From assembly GCA_022824305.1 (NCBI GenBank), contig JAJEAD010000079.1, forward strand, positions 1 through 64,000: DNA of 64,000 bases, read 5' to 3'. Made by a program: the position numbers and the translations under genes. Source of the DNA: Gammaproteobacteria bacterium. Its GTDB lineage: Bacteria; Pseudomonadota; Gammaproteobacteria; HK1. Positions 17,570-26,591 of the stretch are shown piece after piece (position 1 is the stretch's first letter; every line of letters starts with the position of its first letter). The notes under the pieces were generated by a model that ran no database searches, was not told the origin of the DNA, and saw only the letters and a program-made list of their open reading frames with translations.

Positions 17570-17587
17570 GGCGCCCGAGCGGGCGCC
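17570..17587. terminator. Bidirectional hairpin between convergent genes
   Basis: GGCGCCCG-AG-CGGGCGCC forms a perfect 8-bp stem between the stops of the methyltransferase-like gene and the universal stress gene. No T-tract is seen, so termination may need Rho or simply pausing. Confidence 0.55.
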
Positions 17588-17594
17588 GGCCGGG

Positions 17595-18446
17595 TCAGTG
17601 CGCCATGACCACCGGCAGCTCGGCATGCGAGAGCACGTGCCGCGTAATCCCGCCGAACACGAGCTGGCGCAGCCGGCTGTGGGTATAGGCGCCCTTGACC
17701 ATCAGGTCCGCGCCCACGCTGCTCGCGGCATCGAGGAGGGCTTCGCCCGCGCTGCGCCCGCCTGCCTCCACCGTCTGGCTCTCGGCGCTGATGCCGCTGC
17801 GCACCAAGTTCGCGACCGCGGCTTCCGCGCTCGGCCCCGGCACCTCCGCCCCCGCCACCGTGATCATGAACACGCGGTCCGCCTCCCGGAGGAAGGGCAT
17901 GCCCGCCGCGATGGTGCGGGCCGCCTCATGACTGGCGTTCCAGTGGATGGCGACGTTGCGCCCGAGCTGCTCGGGCGTGTGGGGAGCGGCGAGCAACACG
18001 GGGCGGCCGCTTTCGAAGAACACGGACTCGCACATCGCCTCCCAGTCGGTAACCGCCTGGTCGGAGGTGCGTGCGATGACGGTGATGTCGAAGAGCCTCG
18101 CCCGATCGCCCACGATCTGGGCCTCGAAGCCCTCCACCGCCTCGAAGCTCGCGGAGGGTCCGGCGCCCGCCTCGGTCAGAGGACGCATGGGCACGCCCCG
18201 TTCCTCCATCAGCTCCGCGAAGCGGCCGCGAACGGCATCGGTATGACCCGCGTCCTCGTCCTTCATGCAGGCGATGTAGGCTCCGGCGCCCGCCAGCGCG
18301 ATGCCGTCGACGGGAAGGATCTGAGGTCTGCGCGCGAAGTAGAGTCCCTCGATGTGGCTGTCGAAGCGGTGGGCGATGAGACAGGCCTGATCGAGAGCCG
18401 GCAACGCCTGCGGCTCGTCGTTGAATGGCAGCAGGATGGTCTTTAT
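17595..18446 (-). CDS. Tandem universal stress protein (UspA), AUA start inferred
   Basis: A 283-residue protein with two Usp domains, the normal length for the tandem class. Domain 1 starts KTILLPFNDEPQALPALDQA. Domain 2 ends with LMVKGAYTHSRLRQLVFGGI and THRVL-like sequence, the usual nucleotide-binding signature, with Thr where the second Gly of the ATP-binding form would stand. The family supports survival under stress and stasis. The frame has no ATG, GTG or TTG near the natural N-terminus. An ATA at 18446 sits seven bases after GGGAGGG and would give the standard Met-Lys-Thr-Ile-Leu start, so AUA initiation or a mutated start is inferred. Confidence 0.82.
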   Translation of the reverse strand: MKTILLPFNDEPQALPALDQACLIAHRFDSHIEGLYFARRPQILPVDGIALAGAGAYIACMKDEDAGHTDAVRGRFAELMEERGVPMRPLTEAGAGPSASFEAVEGFEAQIVGDRARLFDITVIARTSDQAVTDWEAMCESVFFESGRPVLLAAPHTPEQLGRNVAIHWNASHEAARTIAAGMPFLREADRVFMITVAGAEVPGPSAEAAVANLVRSGISAESQTVEAGGRSAGEALLDAASSVGADLMVKGAYTHSRLRQLVFGGITRHVLSHAELPVVMAH

Positions 18447-18673
18447 CTGCGTGCCCTCCCGCGCGTCCCGCGCGCTGAAGCCGGTACCTTGCGCACTCCT
18501 GTTCCGTGACCTAGCGTAGACAAAGTCGCCGCCGCTGGCAAACCGGAGGTCGGAACAGGGCCTCGCCACGGGGCGGGAGCGGCCCCGGCCGGGCTCGAGG
18601 CCGTTCGGGAGAGTGGCCCGGAACGGGGGAGTGCGGCGGCCACGCGGAAATCCCTGCTCGAGGAGAACTTGCA

Positions 18674-19723
18674 GTGCTGACGACGACCATCGGAGCCTAC
18701 CCCAAGCCCGACGATCTGCCCCTCCCGGACTGGTTCCGGGCCCCCGGGGGACCGGACACCAGCGAGCCCACCGAGGGGTGGACCCGGGCAATGGCTCAGC
18801 TCGGCTCCGACGCCGAAGCCGCGCTGTCGCGCGCCACGGAGCAGGTGATCCGGGACCAGGTGGATGCCGGCATCGACATCCCGACCGACGGAGAGGTGCG
18901 CCGCGAGAACTACATCCACTATCACTGCCGCCACCTCGACGGCTTCGACTTCGAGCGGCTGGTGGATCGGGAGCTGCGCGGGGGCGCCTACCGCGCGCGT
19001 CTGCCCGCCATCACCGGACCCATCGCGGCGCGCGAGCACTTTCTCCCCGCGGAGTGGCGACTCGCCCAGTCCTTCACCGGGCGCCCGCTCAAGGTGACCC
19101 TGCCCGGCCCGATGACGATCGTCGACACCACCGCCGACCTCCACTACTCCGATCCGAAGCGGCTCGGCGCGGACCTCGCCCGCGCCCTGAACCGGGAAGT
19201 GCTGGCGCTGGCCGAAGCGGGCTGCCTCCATATCCAGGTCGACGAGCCGGTCTTCGCCCGCAAGCCCGAAGAAGCGCTCGATTACGGAATGGAGAACCTC
19301 GAACGGGTGCTGCACGGCTGTCCGGACCGGGTGACCCGCACCGTGCACATGTGCTGCGGCTATCCCGATCGACTCGACAATCCGGACTACCCGAAAGCCT
19401 CCCGCGACAGCTACTCGCGCCTTGCGGGCGCGGTGGACGCTTCACCGCTCATCGATGCCGTCTCCATCGAGGACGCGCACCGGCACAACGACCTGTCGCT
19501 GCTGGAGGCGTTTCCGGCCACCACCGTCATTTTCGGCGTGGTGGCGGTTGCGAAGAGCCGCCTGGAGCCGGTGGAAGAGATCCGCGACCGGCTGCGCGCG
19601 GCGCTCGGACACATCGACGCGGGACGCCTGATCGCGGCTCCCGACTGCGGGCTGGGGCTGCTGGGACGCGATCTCGCGCGGGCCAAGCTCCGCAACATGT
19701 GCGAGGCGGCACGCTCCCTCTAG
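18674..19723 (+). CDS. MetE-like cobalamin-independent methionine synthase family protein
   Basis: A 349-residue homologue of the C-terminal catalytic half of MetE. The zinc ligands are all present: H225 and C227 in VHMCCGYPD, E266 in VSIEDAHR and C325 in AAPDCGLGL. An N-terminal TTTIGAYPKP replaces the usual TTTIGSFPQT. It lacks the N-terminal half that binds polyglutamyl folate, so it is a short MetE-like transferase that may use another methyl donor or a thiol substrate. The GTG at 18674 has GAGGAG upstream. It heads a forward run with hyuA2, hyuB2 and a nucleoside importer, which suggests a catabolic rather than biosynthetic role. Confidence 0.8.
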   Translation: MLTTTIGAYPKPDDLPLPDWFRAPGGPDTSEPTEGWTRAMAQLGSDAEAALSRATEQVIRDQVDAGIDIPTDGEVRRENYIHYHCRHLDGFDFERLVDRELRGGAYRARLPAITGPIAAREHFLPAEWRLAQSFTGRPLKVTLPGPMTIVDTTADLHYSDPKRLGADLARALNREVLALAEAGCLHIQVDEPVFARKPEEALDYGMENLERVLHGCPDRVTRTVHMCCGYPDRLDNPDYPKASRDSYSRLAGAVDASPLIDAVSIEDAHRHNDLSLLEAFPATTVIFGVVAVAKSRLEPVEEIRDRLRAALGHIDAGRLIAAPDCGLGLLGRDLARAKLRNMCEAARSL

Positions 19724-19840
19724 CCGCAGCTCCTTCCAGGCGCGAGTCCCGGGGCGCGCGTTCGCCTTGAGGTGCGCGGGCGAGTGTGGATAAGCTCGCG
19801 CGCCGACGGAGACCGGGAGGGTCTCCCGGAGGGAGGCCGA

Positions 19841-21931
19841 ATGCGACTGTCCGCCGATGTCGGGGGAACCTTTACCGACCTCGTGGTGGAGCACGAGGAC
19901 GGGCGCCTTGAGCTGTTCAAGTCGCCCACCACTCCCGACGATCCCGCCACCGGCGTGTTCGACGTGCTGCGCCTGGCGGCGCGTGCGGGAGGCGTCTCGC
20001 TGGAGCGCCTGCTCGGCGGCTGCGCCCTGTTCATGCACGCGACGACCCGGGCGACGAATGCGGTCCTGACCGGCGGCGCCGGCCGGGTCGCCTTCCTGAC
20101 CACGCGGGGCCATCCCGACATCCTGCTCCTCCGGGAAGGCGGGCGCGTGGATCCCTTCGACAACACCGTGCCCTTTCCCGAGCCCCTCGTTCCGAGGGCT
20201 CTGACCTTCGAGCTGCGCGAGCGCATTCGGGCCGACGGCACGGTGCACGAGGCGCTGGACGAGGCGGCCACGCGCGAGGTCATCGCGGGCCTGGGCGCCG
20301 CCGGCGCCGGAGTCGAAGCGGTGGGGGTGTGCCTGCTCTGGTCCATCGTGAATCCGGTTCACGAGGAGCGGGTCGGCGAGCTGCTGGAAGCGCTCCTGCC
20401 CGGTGTGCCCTACACCCTCTCGCACCGGCTGAATCCCTCCCTCAGGGAGTACCGGCGCGCGTCGAGCACCTGCATCGACGCCTCGCTCAAGCCGCTCATG
20501 AGCGCCTATCTCTCTTCCATAGGTGAGCGCCTGCGCGCGGCGGGCTTCGGGGGGCGCCTTCTCGCGGTCACCTCTCAGGGCAGTGTGATGGACGCGGCGG
20601 ACCTGGCGAGGGCGCCCATCCACTCCATCAACTCCGGACCCTCGATGGCTCCGGTGGCGGGTGCGCGCTTCGCCCGCGACGAAGGCGGCGCCCGGACCGC
20701 CATTGTCGCGGACACCGGGGGCACCAGCTACGACGTGAGCCTGGTGCGCAACGGGCGCATTCCCTGGACGCGGGAGACCTGGCTGGGGCCCCGCCTGCGT
20801 GGAAACATGACCGGCTTCCCCTCGGTCGACGTGCGCAGCGTCGGCGCCGGGGGAGGCAGCATCGCCCGGGTGGACGCAGGCGGCATGCTCCACGTCGGCC
20901 CGGAGAGCGCGGGCGCGGTGCCCGGCCCGGTGTGCTACGGCCGGGGCGGCACCCGCCCCACCCTGAGCGACGCCGCGCTCGTGCTCGGCTACCTCGATCC
21001 CGACTTCTTCCTCGGCGGCTCCATCCGGCTCGATGCCCGCGCCGCGCGCGCCGCCGTCGAGCGGCACCTCGCCGAGCCCCTGGGCCTCGGGGTGGAAGGG
21101 GCCGCGGCGGCGGTGCTCGAGGTCGCCAGCGAGAACATGGTGCACGCCATCGAGGACATCACCGTGAACCAGGGCATCGATCCCCGGGAGGCGGTCCTGG
21201 TCGGGGGCGGCGGCGCCGCCGGACTGAACTGCGTGCGCATCGCCCGGCGCCTCGGGTGCGCGAAGGTGGTGATTCCGGGAGTGGGCGCGGCGCTCAGCGC
21301 CGTCGGCGCCCTCATGTCGGACCTGAGCGCGGACTTCAGCCGCACCGCGTTCACCACGAGCCACCGCTTCGATTTCGAGCGGGTGAACGCGACCCTGGCC
21401 GCGCTGGAGGCGGAGTGCCGCCGCTTCATGAGCGGACGGGGCACGGGCGCTCTCGAGCAGGGAATCGAGTTCTCGGTCGAGGGGCGCTACCCGCACCAGG
21501 TGTGGGAGATCGAAGTGCCGCTCTCCCGGCCGCGCTTCGAGGCCCCTTCCGACGTCGAACGACTCGTGGCCGACCTGCACGATCTCCACGAGGAGATGTT
21601 CGCGATCGCGGACCGACGCTCCCACATCGAGGCGGTGACGTGGCGCGCCCGCGCGACCTGCCGGCTGCCCCGCAGCGCTTCCGGCCGGCTGGTGGAAGCG
21701 CCCGTCTCCGGCACGGGAAGCCGGCGGCGCCTCGCCAGCTTCGACGGCATGTCGAGATCGGACACCACGGTCCGCCGCCTGGAGGCGATGCGGGAGGGGG
21801 AAGCGCTGGCCGGGCCCGCCATCATCGAGTCCGGATTCACGACGGTGGTGGTGGAGCCCGGGGCGCTCGCCCGGCGTACGGGCGCGGCCAACGTCGTCAT
21901 CGACGTGCGGAGCGGCGAGGGGGATTCCTGA
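19841..21931 (+). CDS. hyuA: Hydantoinase/oxoprolinase subunit A (HyuA family), copy 2
   Basis: A 696-residue subunit A with the ATPase motifs MRLSADVGGTFTDLVVEHED at the start, ATTRATNAVLTGGAGRVAFL at about 65, VADTGGTSYDVSLV at about 290, SVGAGGGSIARVDAGG at about 335 and AVLVGGGGAAGLNC at about 450. The ATG at 19841 follows GGAGGGAGG. It differs clearly from copy 1 at 4.8 kb (GGTSYDV in place of GGTTAKL), so the two pairs are distinct subfamilies with probably different cyclic-amide substrates rather than a recent duplication. It is followed by hyuB2 after 97 bp. Confidence 0.9.
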   Translation: MRLSADVGGTFTDLVVEHEDGRLELFKSPTTPDDPATGVFDVLRLAARAGGVSLERLLGGCALFMHATTRATNAVLTGGAGRVAFLTTRGHPDILLLREGGRVDPFDNTVPFPEPLVPRALTFELRERIRADGTVHEALDEAATREVIAGLGAAGAGVEAVGVCLLWSIVNPVHEERVGELLEALLPGVPYTLSHRLNPSLREYRRASSTCIDASLKPLMSAYLSSIGERLRAAGFGGRLLAVTSQGSVMDAADLARAPIHSINSGPSMAPVAGARFARDEGGARTAIVADTGGTSYDVSLVRNGRIPWTRETWLGPRLRGNMTGFPSVDVRSVGAGGGSIARVDAGGMLHVGPESAGAVPGPVCYGRGGTRPTLSDAALVLGYLDPDFFLGGSIRLDARAARAAVERHLAEPLGLGVEGAAAAVLEVASENMVHAIEDITVNQGIDPREAVLVGGGGAAGLNCVRIARRLGCAKVVIPGVGAALSAVGALMSDLSADFSRTAFTTSHRFDFERVNATLAALEAECRRFMSGRGTGALEQGIEFSVEGRYPHQVWEIEVPLSRPRFEAPSDVERLVADLHDLHEEMFAIADRRSHIEAVTWRARATCRLPRSASGRLVEAPVSGTGSRRRLASFDGMSRSDTTVRRLEAMREGEALAGPAIIESGFTTVVVEPGALARRTGAANVVIDVRSGEGDS

Positions 21932-22028
21932 GGATGCCCGGCCGGCGCGATCCACCGAGGCGATGCCGGCCCGCCGGGACCGGTCCGCGACGAATCCCGT
22001 GCGAGGCCCTTCCGGCAAGGAGACACTC

Positions 22029-23837
22029 ATGACTGGCAACGCGCAACGCCCGGCGGGGCGCGGCATCGACGGCGTCCGCCTCGCGGTGCTCGGCAAGCGC
22101 TTCGAGAGCGTGGCGTCCAGAATGGCCAACACCCTGCTGCGCACGGGGCGTTCCGGCGTCCTCAACATGGCGAGAGACTTCTCCTGCTGCATCGTGACCG
22201 CGGACTGCGAGCTCGTCTCGGCGGCGGAGTGCTATCCCATTCACGTGCTGCGCGGGGCCGACCTCATGGCCCGGGCGATGATGGAGTTCCATCCCGAGCT
22301 CCGCCGGGGAGACGCCTTCCTGCACAACTCTCCCTACCACGGAAACTCCCATGCCGCGGACCACGCGATCCTGGTGCCGATGATCGACGACGACGGCGTG
22401 CATCGCTTCACGGTGCTCGCTAAGGCCCACCAGGCCGACTGCGGCAACTCGCTGCCGACGACCTACATGGGTGCGGCCCGGGACGTCTACCAGGAAGGCG
22501 CGCTCATCTTCCCCGCGGTGCAGGTGCAGAAGGACTTCCGCGATGTCGAGGACATCATCCGCATGTGCCGCATGCGGATCCGGGTCCCGGAGCAGTGGTA
22601 CGGCGATTACCTCGCAACGCTGGGCGCGGCCCGCATCGGGGAGCGGGCCATGCTCGAGATGGGGCGCGACGTGGGCTGGGAGACGCTCGCCGAGTACACC
22701 CGGGAGATGTTCGACTACTCGGAGCGCCTGATGATCGAGGCGATCCGGCAGATGCCGAGCGGACGGGGGGTGGCGACCGCCACCCACGATCCGGTGCCGG
22801 GCACGCCGCCGGAGGGCATCACCGTGAAGGCGGAGGTGCGCGTGGACAGCGAGGCCGCCCGCATCAGCGTGGACGTGCGCGACAATCCGCCCGCCTGTCC
22901 CTGCGGGCTGAACCTCTCCCAGGCCTGCGCCCTGTCGGCGTGCATGGTCGGCGTGTTCAACACCGTCGGCCACCGGGTTCCCCCCAACGCCGGCAGCTAC
23001 CGCCGCATCGACGTGCTGCTCGGAGAGGGCACGGTCTGCGGGGTGCCCCGGCACCCCACCAGCACGTCGGTGGCCACCACGAACCTCGGCGACCGCGTGA
23101 CCTGCGCGGTGCAGCGGGCCCTCGCGCAGATCGGCGAGGGCATCGGGATGGCGGACGGCGGCGCCGCGATTCCGGCCGCGGGCGCCGTCATCTCGGGGGC
23201 CGATCCCCGCCACGACGGAGAGCCCTTCTGCAACGAGGTCATCCTGCTCGGCGGCAGCGGTCCGGGCGCGCCGCATGCCGACGGGTGGCTGACCATGCTG
23301 ACCATGGGCAACGCCGGCATGCCGCTCGTGGACTGCATCGAGGTGGACGAGATCCACCATCCCATCATCATTCACGAGCGGCGCATGGTCCCGGACAGCG
23401 AGGGCGCCGGACGCTACCGCGGCGGGCCCGGGTTCCGGGTCGAGTACGGCCCCGTCGATTGCGACCTCGAGATCGGCTACGTCTGCGACGGCAGCGTCAA
23501 TCCGGCGAAGGGGGCGCGTGGCGGCGAAGCGGCGTGCCCCGCGCGCCACTACCGGCGCACGGTATCCGGCGAGCTCGTCGAGGTGCCGGATTCGAGCGCG
23601 CAGTACGTGCTCCGCAACGGAGAGAGCGTGATCTCCTACACCCCGGGCGGCGGCGGTTACGGTCCGCCGCGGGAGCGCGAGCCCGCCCTCGTCGCCGGGG
23701 ACGTGCGGGAGGGATGGGTCAGCGTCCGCAGGGCCCGCGAAGTCTACGGCGTCGCCGTCGACTCCGAGGGCGAGGTCGACGAGGCGGCAACGCGCGCGCT
23801 ACGTGAAGCCGGGAGTGAAGTGGCCCGCAAGGGCTGA
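22029..23837 (+). CDS. hyuB: Hydantoinase/oxoprolinase subunit B (HyuB family), copy 2
   Basis: A 602-residue subunit B. Family features include RSGVLNMARDFSCCIVTADC at about 43, FLHNSPYHGNSHAADHAILV at about 98, FTVLAKAHQADCGNSLPTTY at about 130, AGRYRGGPGFRVEYGPVDCD at about 460 and YTPGGGGYGPPRERE near the end. The ATG at 22029 has AAGGAGA upstream. It pairs with hyuA2 and is followed 181 bp later by a nucleoside-type importer, so the enzyme may act on an imported purine or pyrimidine breakdown product. That link is inference from gene order. Confidence 0.9.
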   Translation: MTGNAQRPAGRGIDGVRLAVLGKRFESVASRMANTLLRTGRSGVLNMARDFSCCIVTADCELVSAAECYPIHVLRGADLMARAMMEFHPELRRGDAFLHNSPYHGNSHAADHAILVPMIDDDGVHRFTVLAKAHQADCGNSLPTTYMGAARDVYQEGALIFPAVQVQKDFRDVEDIIRMCRMRIRVPEQWYGDYLATLGAARIGERAMLEMGRDVGWETLAEYTREMFDYSERLMIEAIRQMPSGRGVATATHDPVPGTPPEGITVKAEVRVDSEAARISVDVRDNPPACPCGLNLSQACALSACMVGVFNTVGHRVPPNAGSYRRIDVLLGEGTVCGVPRHPTSTSVATTNLGDRVTCAVQRALAQIGEGIGMADGGAAIPAAGAVISGADPRHDGEPFCNEVILLGGSGPGAPHADGWLTMLTMGNAGMPLVDCIEVDEIHHPIIIHERRMVPDSEGAGRYRGGPGFRVEYGPVDCDLEIGYVCDGSVNPAKGARGGEAACPARHYRRTVSGELVEVPDSSAQYVLRNGESVISYTPGGGGYGPPREREPALVAGDVREGWVSVRRAREVYGVAVDSEGEVDEAATRALREAGSEVARKG

Positions 23838-24018
23838 CGGCATAGGGGTGAGTCGAGAAAGCCAGGCTAAGCGTTCCATGCATGATCCCCTCCGTCCGCC
23901 CGGTTGAGAGACCCCGGTGCGCGGCATCGGGGCGCCTGGCTCAAGGGACTGACGCGCGGTCTGTGTATGATGCGAGGCGGATCGCCTTCGGGGCGAAGGG
24001 CATTGGGGGGTGTCTCGC

Positions 24019-25014
24019 ATGAAGGGTCTGCTTGTCGCCGCGCTCGCGGCGCTCCTGAGTTCCGGTGCCGTGGCGGCGGCCGAGGTCAGGCCCGGAGTGG
24101 TCTACGACCTCGGCGGCAAGTTCGACAAGTCCTTCAACGAGGGCGTCTACAACGGGGCCGCGCAGTTCTCCGCCGATCATGGAGTCGAGTTCCGGGAGTT
24201 CGAGGTGCAGAACGACTCCCAGCGCGTGCAGGCGCTGCGCAACTTCGCCCGCCGGGGGCAGGACCCCATCCTGGCGGTGGGCTTTCAGTACGCTTCGGCG
24301 CTCGAGAAGGTGGCGCCCGACTTTCCCGAGACCCGCTTCGCCATCATCGATGCGGTCGTCGATCAGCCCAACGTGCAGTCGATCCTCTTCCGGGAGCACG
24401 AAGGCTCCTTCGTGGTGGGGATCATCGCCGCGATGGCCTCCGAGGGCGGCAGCATCGGATTCGTGGGTGGAATGGACGTGCCCCTCATTCGCCGCTTCGC
24501 CTGCGGCTACCTGCTCGGGGCGCGTCACGCCAACCCCGACATCAGGGTGTTCCAGAACATGACGGGCACCACCGGCGCGGCCTGGAACGACCCCGTCCGG
24601 GGGGCGGAGCTCGCGAAGTCCCAGTTCGACCGGGGCGCCGAGGTGGTGTTCCAGGCGGCCGGCAGCACCGGCCTCGGGGTGCTCCAGGCGGCGGCGGACG
24701 CGGGCCGTCTCGGCATCGGCGTGGACTCCAACCAGAACCACCTCCACCCCGGCAACATGCTCACCTCGATGCTGAAACGCGTGGACGTGGCGGCCTACGA
24801 GGTCTTCGACTCGGCCCTCCGGGGTGAGTGGGAGCCCGGCGTGCGCGCGCTCGGCCTCGAGGAGAACGGCATCGGCTGGGCGCTCGACGAGCACAACGAA
24901 GCGCTGATCACGCCGGAAATGAAGGCGGCCGCCGACGAGGCGGTCCGGATGATCGTGGCCGGCGAGCTCGAGGTGCACGACTACGTCACCGAGGGCGAGT
25001 GCCCCGCAAAGTAG
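24019..25014 (+). CDS. BMP-family ABC transporter substrate-binding protein (nucleoside type)
   Basis: A 331-residue periplasmic binding protein. The signal peptide is MKGLLVAALAALLSSGAVAA; no lipobox cysteine is seen, so it is probably soluble. The mature protein starts EVRPGVVYDLGGKFDKSFNE, the hallmark of the BMP/PnrA/Med family, and has QPNVQSILFREHEGSFVVGI and GGMDVPLIRRFACGY, which line the ligand pocket in PnrA-like proteins. Known members bind purine nucleosides. The ATG at 24019 is used; a GTG nine bases upstream is possible. The ATPase and two permeases follow directly. Confidence 0.9.
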   Translation: MKGLLVAALAALLSSGAVAAAEVRPGVVYDLGGKFDKSFNEGVYNGAAQFSADHGVEFREFEVQNDSQRVQALRNFARRGQDPILAVGFQYASALEKVAPDFPETRFAIIDAVVDQPNVQSILFREHEGSFVVGIIAAMASEGGSIGFVGGMDVPLIRRFACGYLLGARHANPDIRVFQNMTGTTGAAWNDPVRGAELAKSQFDRGAEVVFQAAGSTGLGVLQAAADAGRLGIGVDSNQNHLHPGNMLTSMLKRVDVAAYEVFDSALRGEWEPGVRALGLEENGIGWALDEHNEALITPEMKAAADEAVRMIVAGELEVHDYVTEGECPAK

Positions 25015-25049
25015 CCGCCGACTCGGCCCGGGCGGCGCTCCGGGACGAA

Positions 25050-26591
25050 ATGCCCGGGAGCGTCGTGCCGGCGGTCGAGCTCCGGGGCGTGGACAAGCGC
25101 TTCGGACGTGTCCATGCGAACCGGGACGTGAGCCTCGCGGTCGCGCGCGGGGCGATTCACGGGCTGGTGGGCGAGAACGGCGCCGGCAAGTCCACCCTGA
25201 TGAGTATCCTGTACGGCTTCTATCGGGCGGACCGGGGCGAGATCCGGGTCGACGGGCGGCCGGTGGCCATCGAGGACAGCGAAGACGCCATCGCCGCCGG
25301 CATCGGCATGGTCCACCAGCACTTCATGCTGGTGGACACCTTCAGCGTCGTCGAGAACATGGTGCTCGGAGCGGAGGGCGGGGCGCTGCTCGCCTCCGGA
25401 ATGTCGCGGGCGCGCCGGGTGCTGGAGCGGCTCGCGCGGGACTACGCCCTGGAAGTGCCCCCCGACGCTCGGGTGGGGGACCTCTCCGTCGGAGTGCAGC
25501 AGCGGGTGGAGATCCTCAAGGCGCTCTTCCGCGGCGCCGAGATCCTGATTCTCGATGAGCCCACCGGCGCCCTCACCCCGCAGGAGGCCGAGCACCTGTT
25601 CCGCATCCTCCGCCGCCTGAAGGCGCAGGGCAAGACGATCATCCTCATCACCCACAAGCTCCGCGAGGTCATGGAGGTGAGCGACCGGGTGTCGGTGATG
25701 CGCGAGGGCGCGATGGTCGCCCACCGCGACACCGCCCGCACCTCCATCCCCGAACTCGCCGAGCTGATGGTGGGCCGGCGCGTGCTGCTCCGGGTCGAGA
25801 AGGGAGAGGCCCGGCCCGGCCGAAACCTGCTCGCGGTGGAGACCCTGAGCGTGCGCGACGAGCGGGGGACGACGCGGGTGCGGGAGGTCTCCTTCACGGT
25901 GAGGGAAGGGGAGATCGTCGGGATTGCCGGGGTCTCGGGGAACGGACAGAGCGAGCTCCTGGAAGCGCTCGCAGGGCTCCGGCCCGCTTTCGCGGGGCAC
26001 ATCCTCCTGCGGGGAAGGCCGCTTGGCGAAGGAAGCGGGGCCCGCCGGAGCGAGGGCCTCGCCCACGTGCCGGAGGACCGCCGCCGCATGGGGCTGGTCC
26101 TGCCCTTCGAGGTGCGCGAGTCCGCCATCCTCGGATACCACGACGATCCCCGCTATCGGAGCGCGGGAAGGCTGGACTGGGCATCGGTCTCCCGGGACAC
26201 CGAAGAGAAGATGAGAGCCTTCGACGTGCGGCCCCCGGATCCGCGCCGCATCACCGCGTCGCTTTCCGGGGGCAACCAGCAGAAGCTCGTGCTCGCCCGG
26301 GAGATGGAACGCGATCCGTCGGTCCTGGTGGTGGGCCAGCCCACCCGCGGGGTCGACATCGGCGCCATCGAGTTCATCCACCGCCGGCTGGTGGCGATGC
26401 GCGACGCCGGCAAGGCGGTCCTCCTGGTCTCCGCCGAGCTCGATGAAATCATGGGCCTGTGCGACCGCATCCTGGTCATGTTCAACGGGCGCATCGTGGG
26501 CGAGGTCCCGGCCGGGGCGGCGAGCGAGAGGGAGCTGGGCCTGCTCATGGCCGGCGCCGGGGCGCGAAGCCGGGCCCTGCGCGCACCGTGA
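25050..26591 (+). CDS. Nucleoside-type ABC importer ATPase with two ATP-binding domains
   Basis: A 513-residue tandem ABC ATPase of the sugar/nucleoside (RbsA/NupO-like) class. Domain 1 has Walker A GENGAGKST, a Q-loop in MVHQHFMLVDTFSVVENMVL, a signature LSVGVQQRVEILKAL and Walker B ILILDEPTGALTP. Domain 2 has a degenerate Walker A (GVSGNGQSELLEAL), the standard signature LSGGNQQKLVLAREM and VLVVGQPTRGVDIGA in place of Walker B. This is the usual asymmetry of the class. The ATG at 25050 gives MPGSVVPAVELRGVDKRFG. It overlaps the next permease by four bases (GTGA). Confidence 0.92.
   Translation: MPGSVVPAVELRGVDKRFGRVHANRDVSLAVARGAIHGLVGENGAGKSTLMSILYGFYRADRGEIRVDGRPVAIEDSEDAIAAGIGMVHQHFMLVDTFSVVENMVLGAEGGALLASGMSRARRVLERLARDYALEVPPDARVGDLSVGVQQRVEILKALFRGAEILILDEPTGALTPQEAEHLFRILRRLKAQGKTIILITHKLREVMEVSDRVSVMREGAMVAHRDTARTSIPELAELMVGRRVLLRVEKGEARPGRNLLAVETLSVRDERGTTRVREVSFTVREGEIVGIAGVSGNGQSELLEALAGLRPAFAGHILLRGRPLGEGSGARRSEGLAHVPEDRRRMGLVLPFEVRESAILGYHDDPRYRSAGRLDWASVSRDTEEKMRAFDVRPPDPRRITASLSGGNQQKLVLAREMERDPSVLVVGQPTRGVDIGAIEFIHRRLVAMRDAGKAVLLVSAELDEIMGLCDRILVMFNGRIVGEVPAGAASERELGLLMAGAGARSRALRAP

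Noticed and set aside
23838..24018. Riboswitch upstream of the nucleoside importer
   Set aside because: A small TCGCC/GGCGA hairpin exists, but I could not match a purine or other aptamer core.
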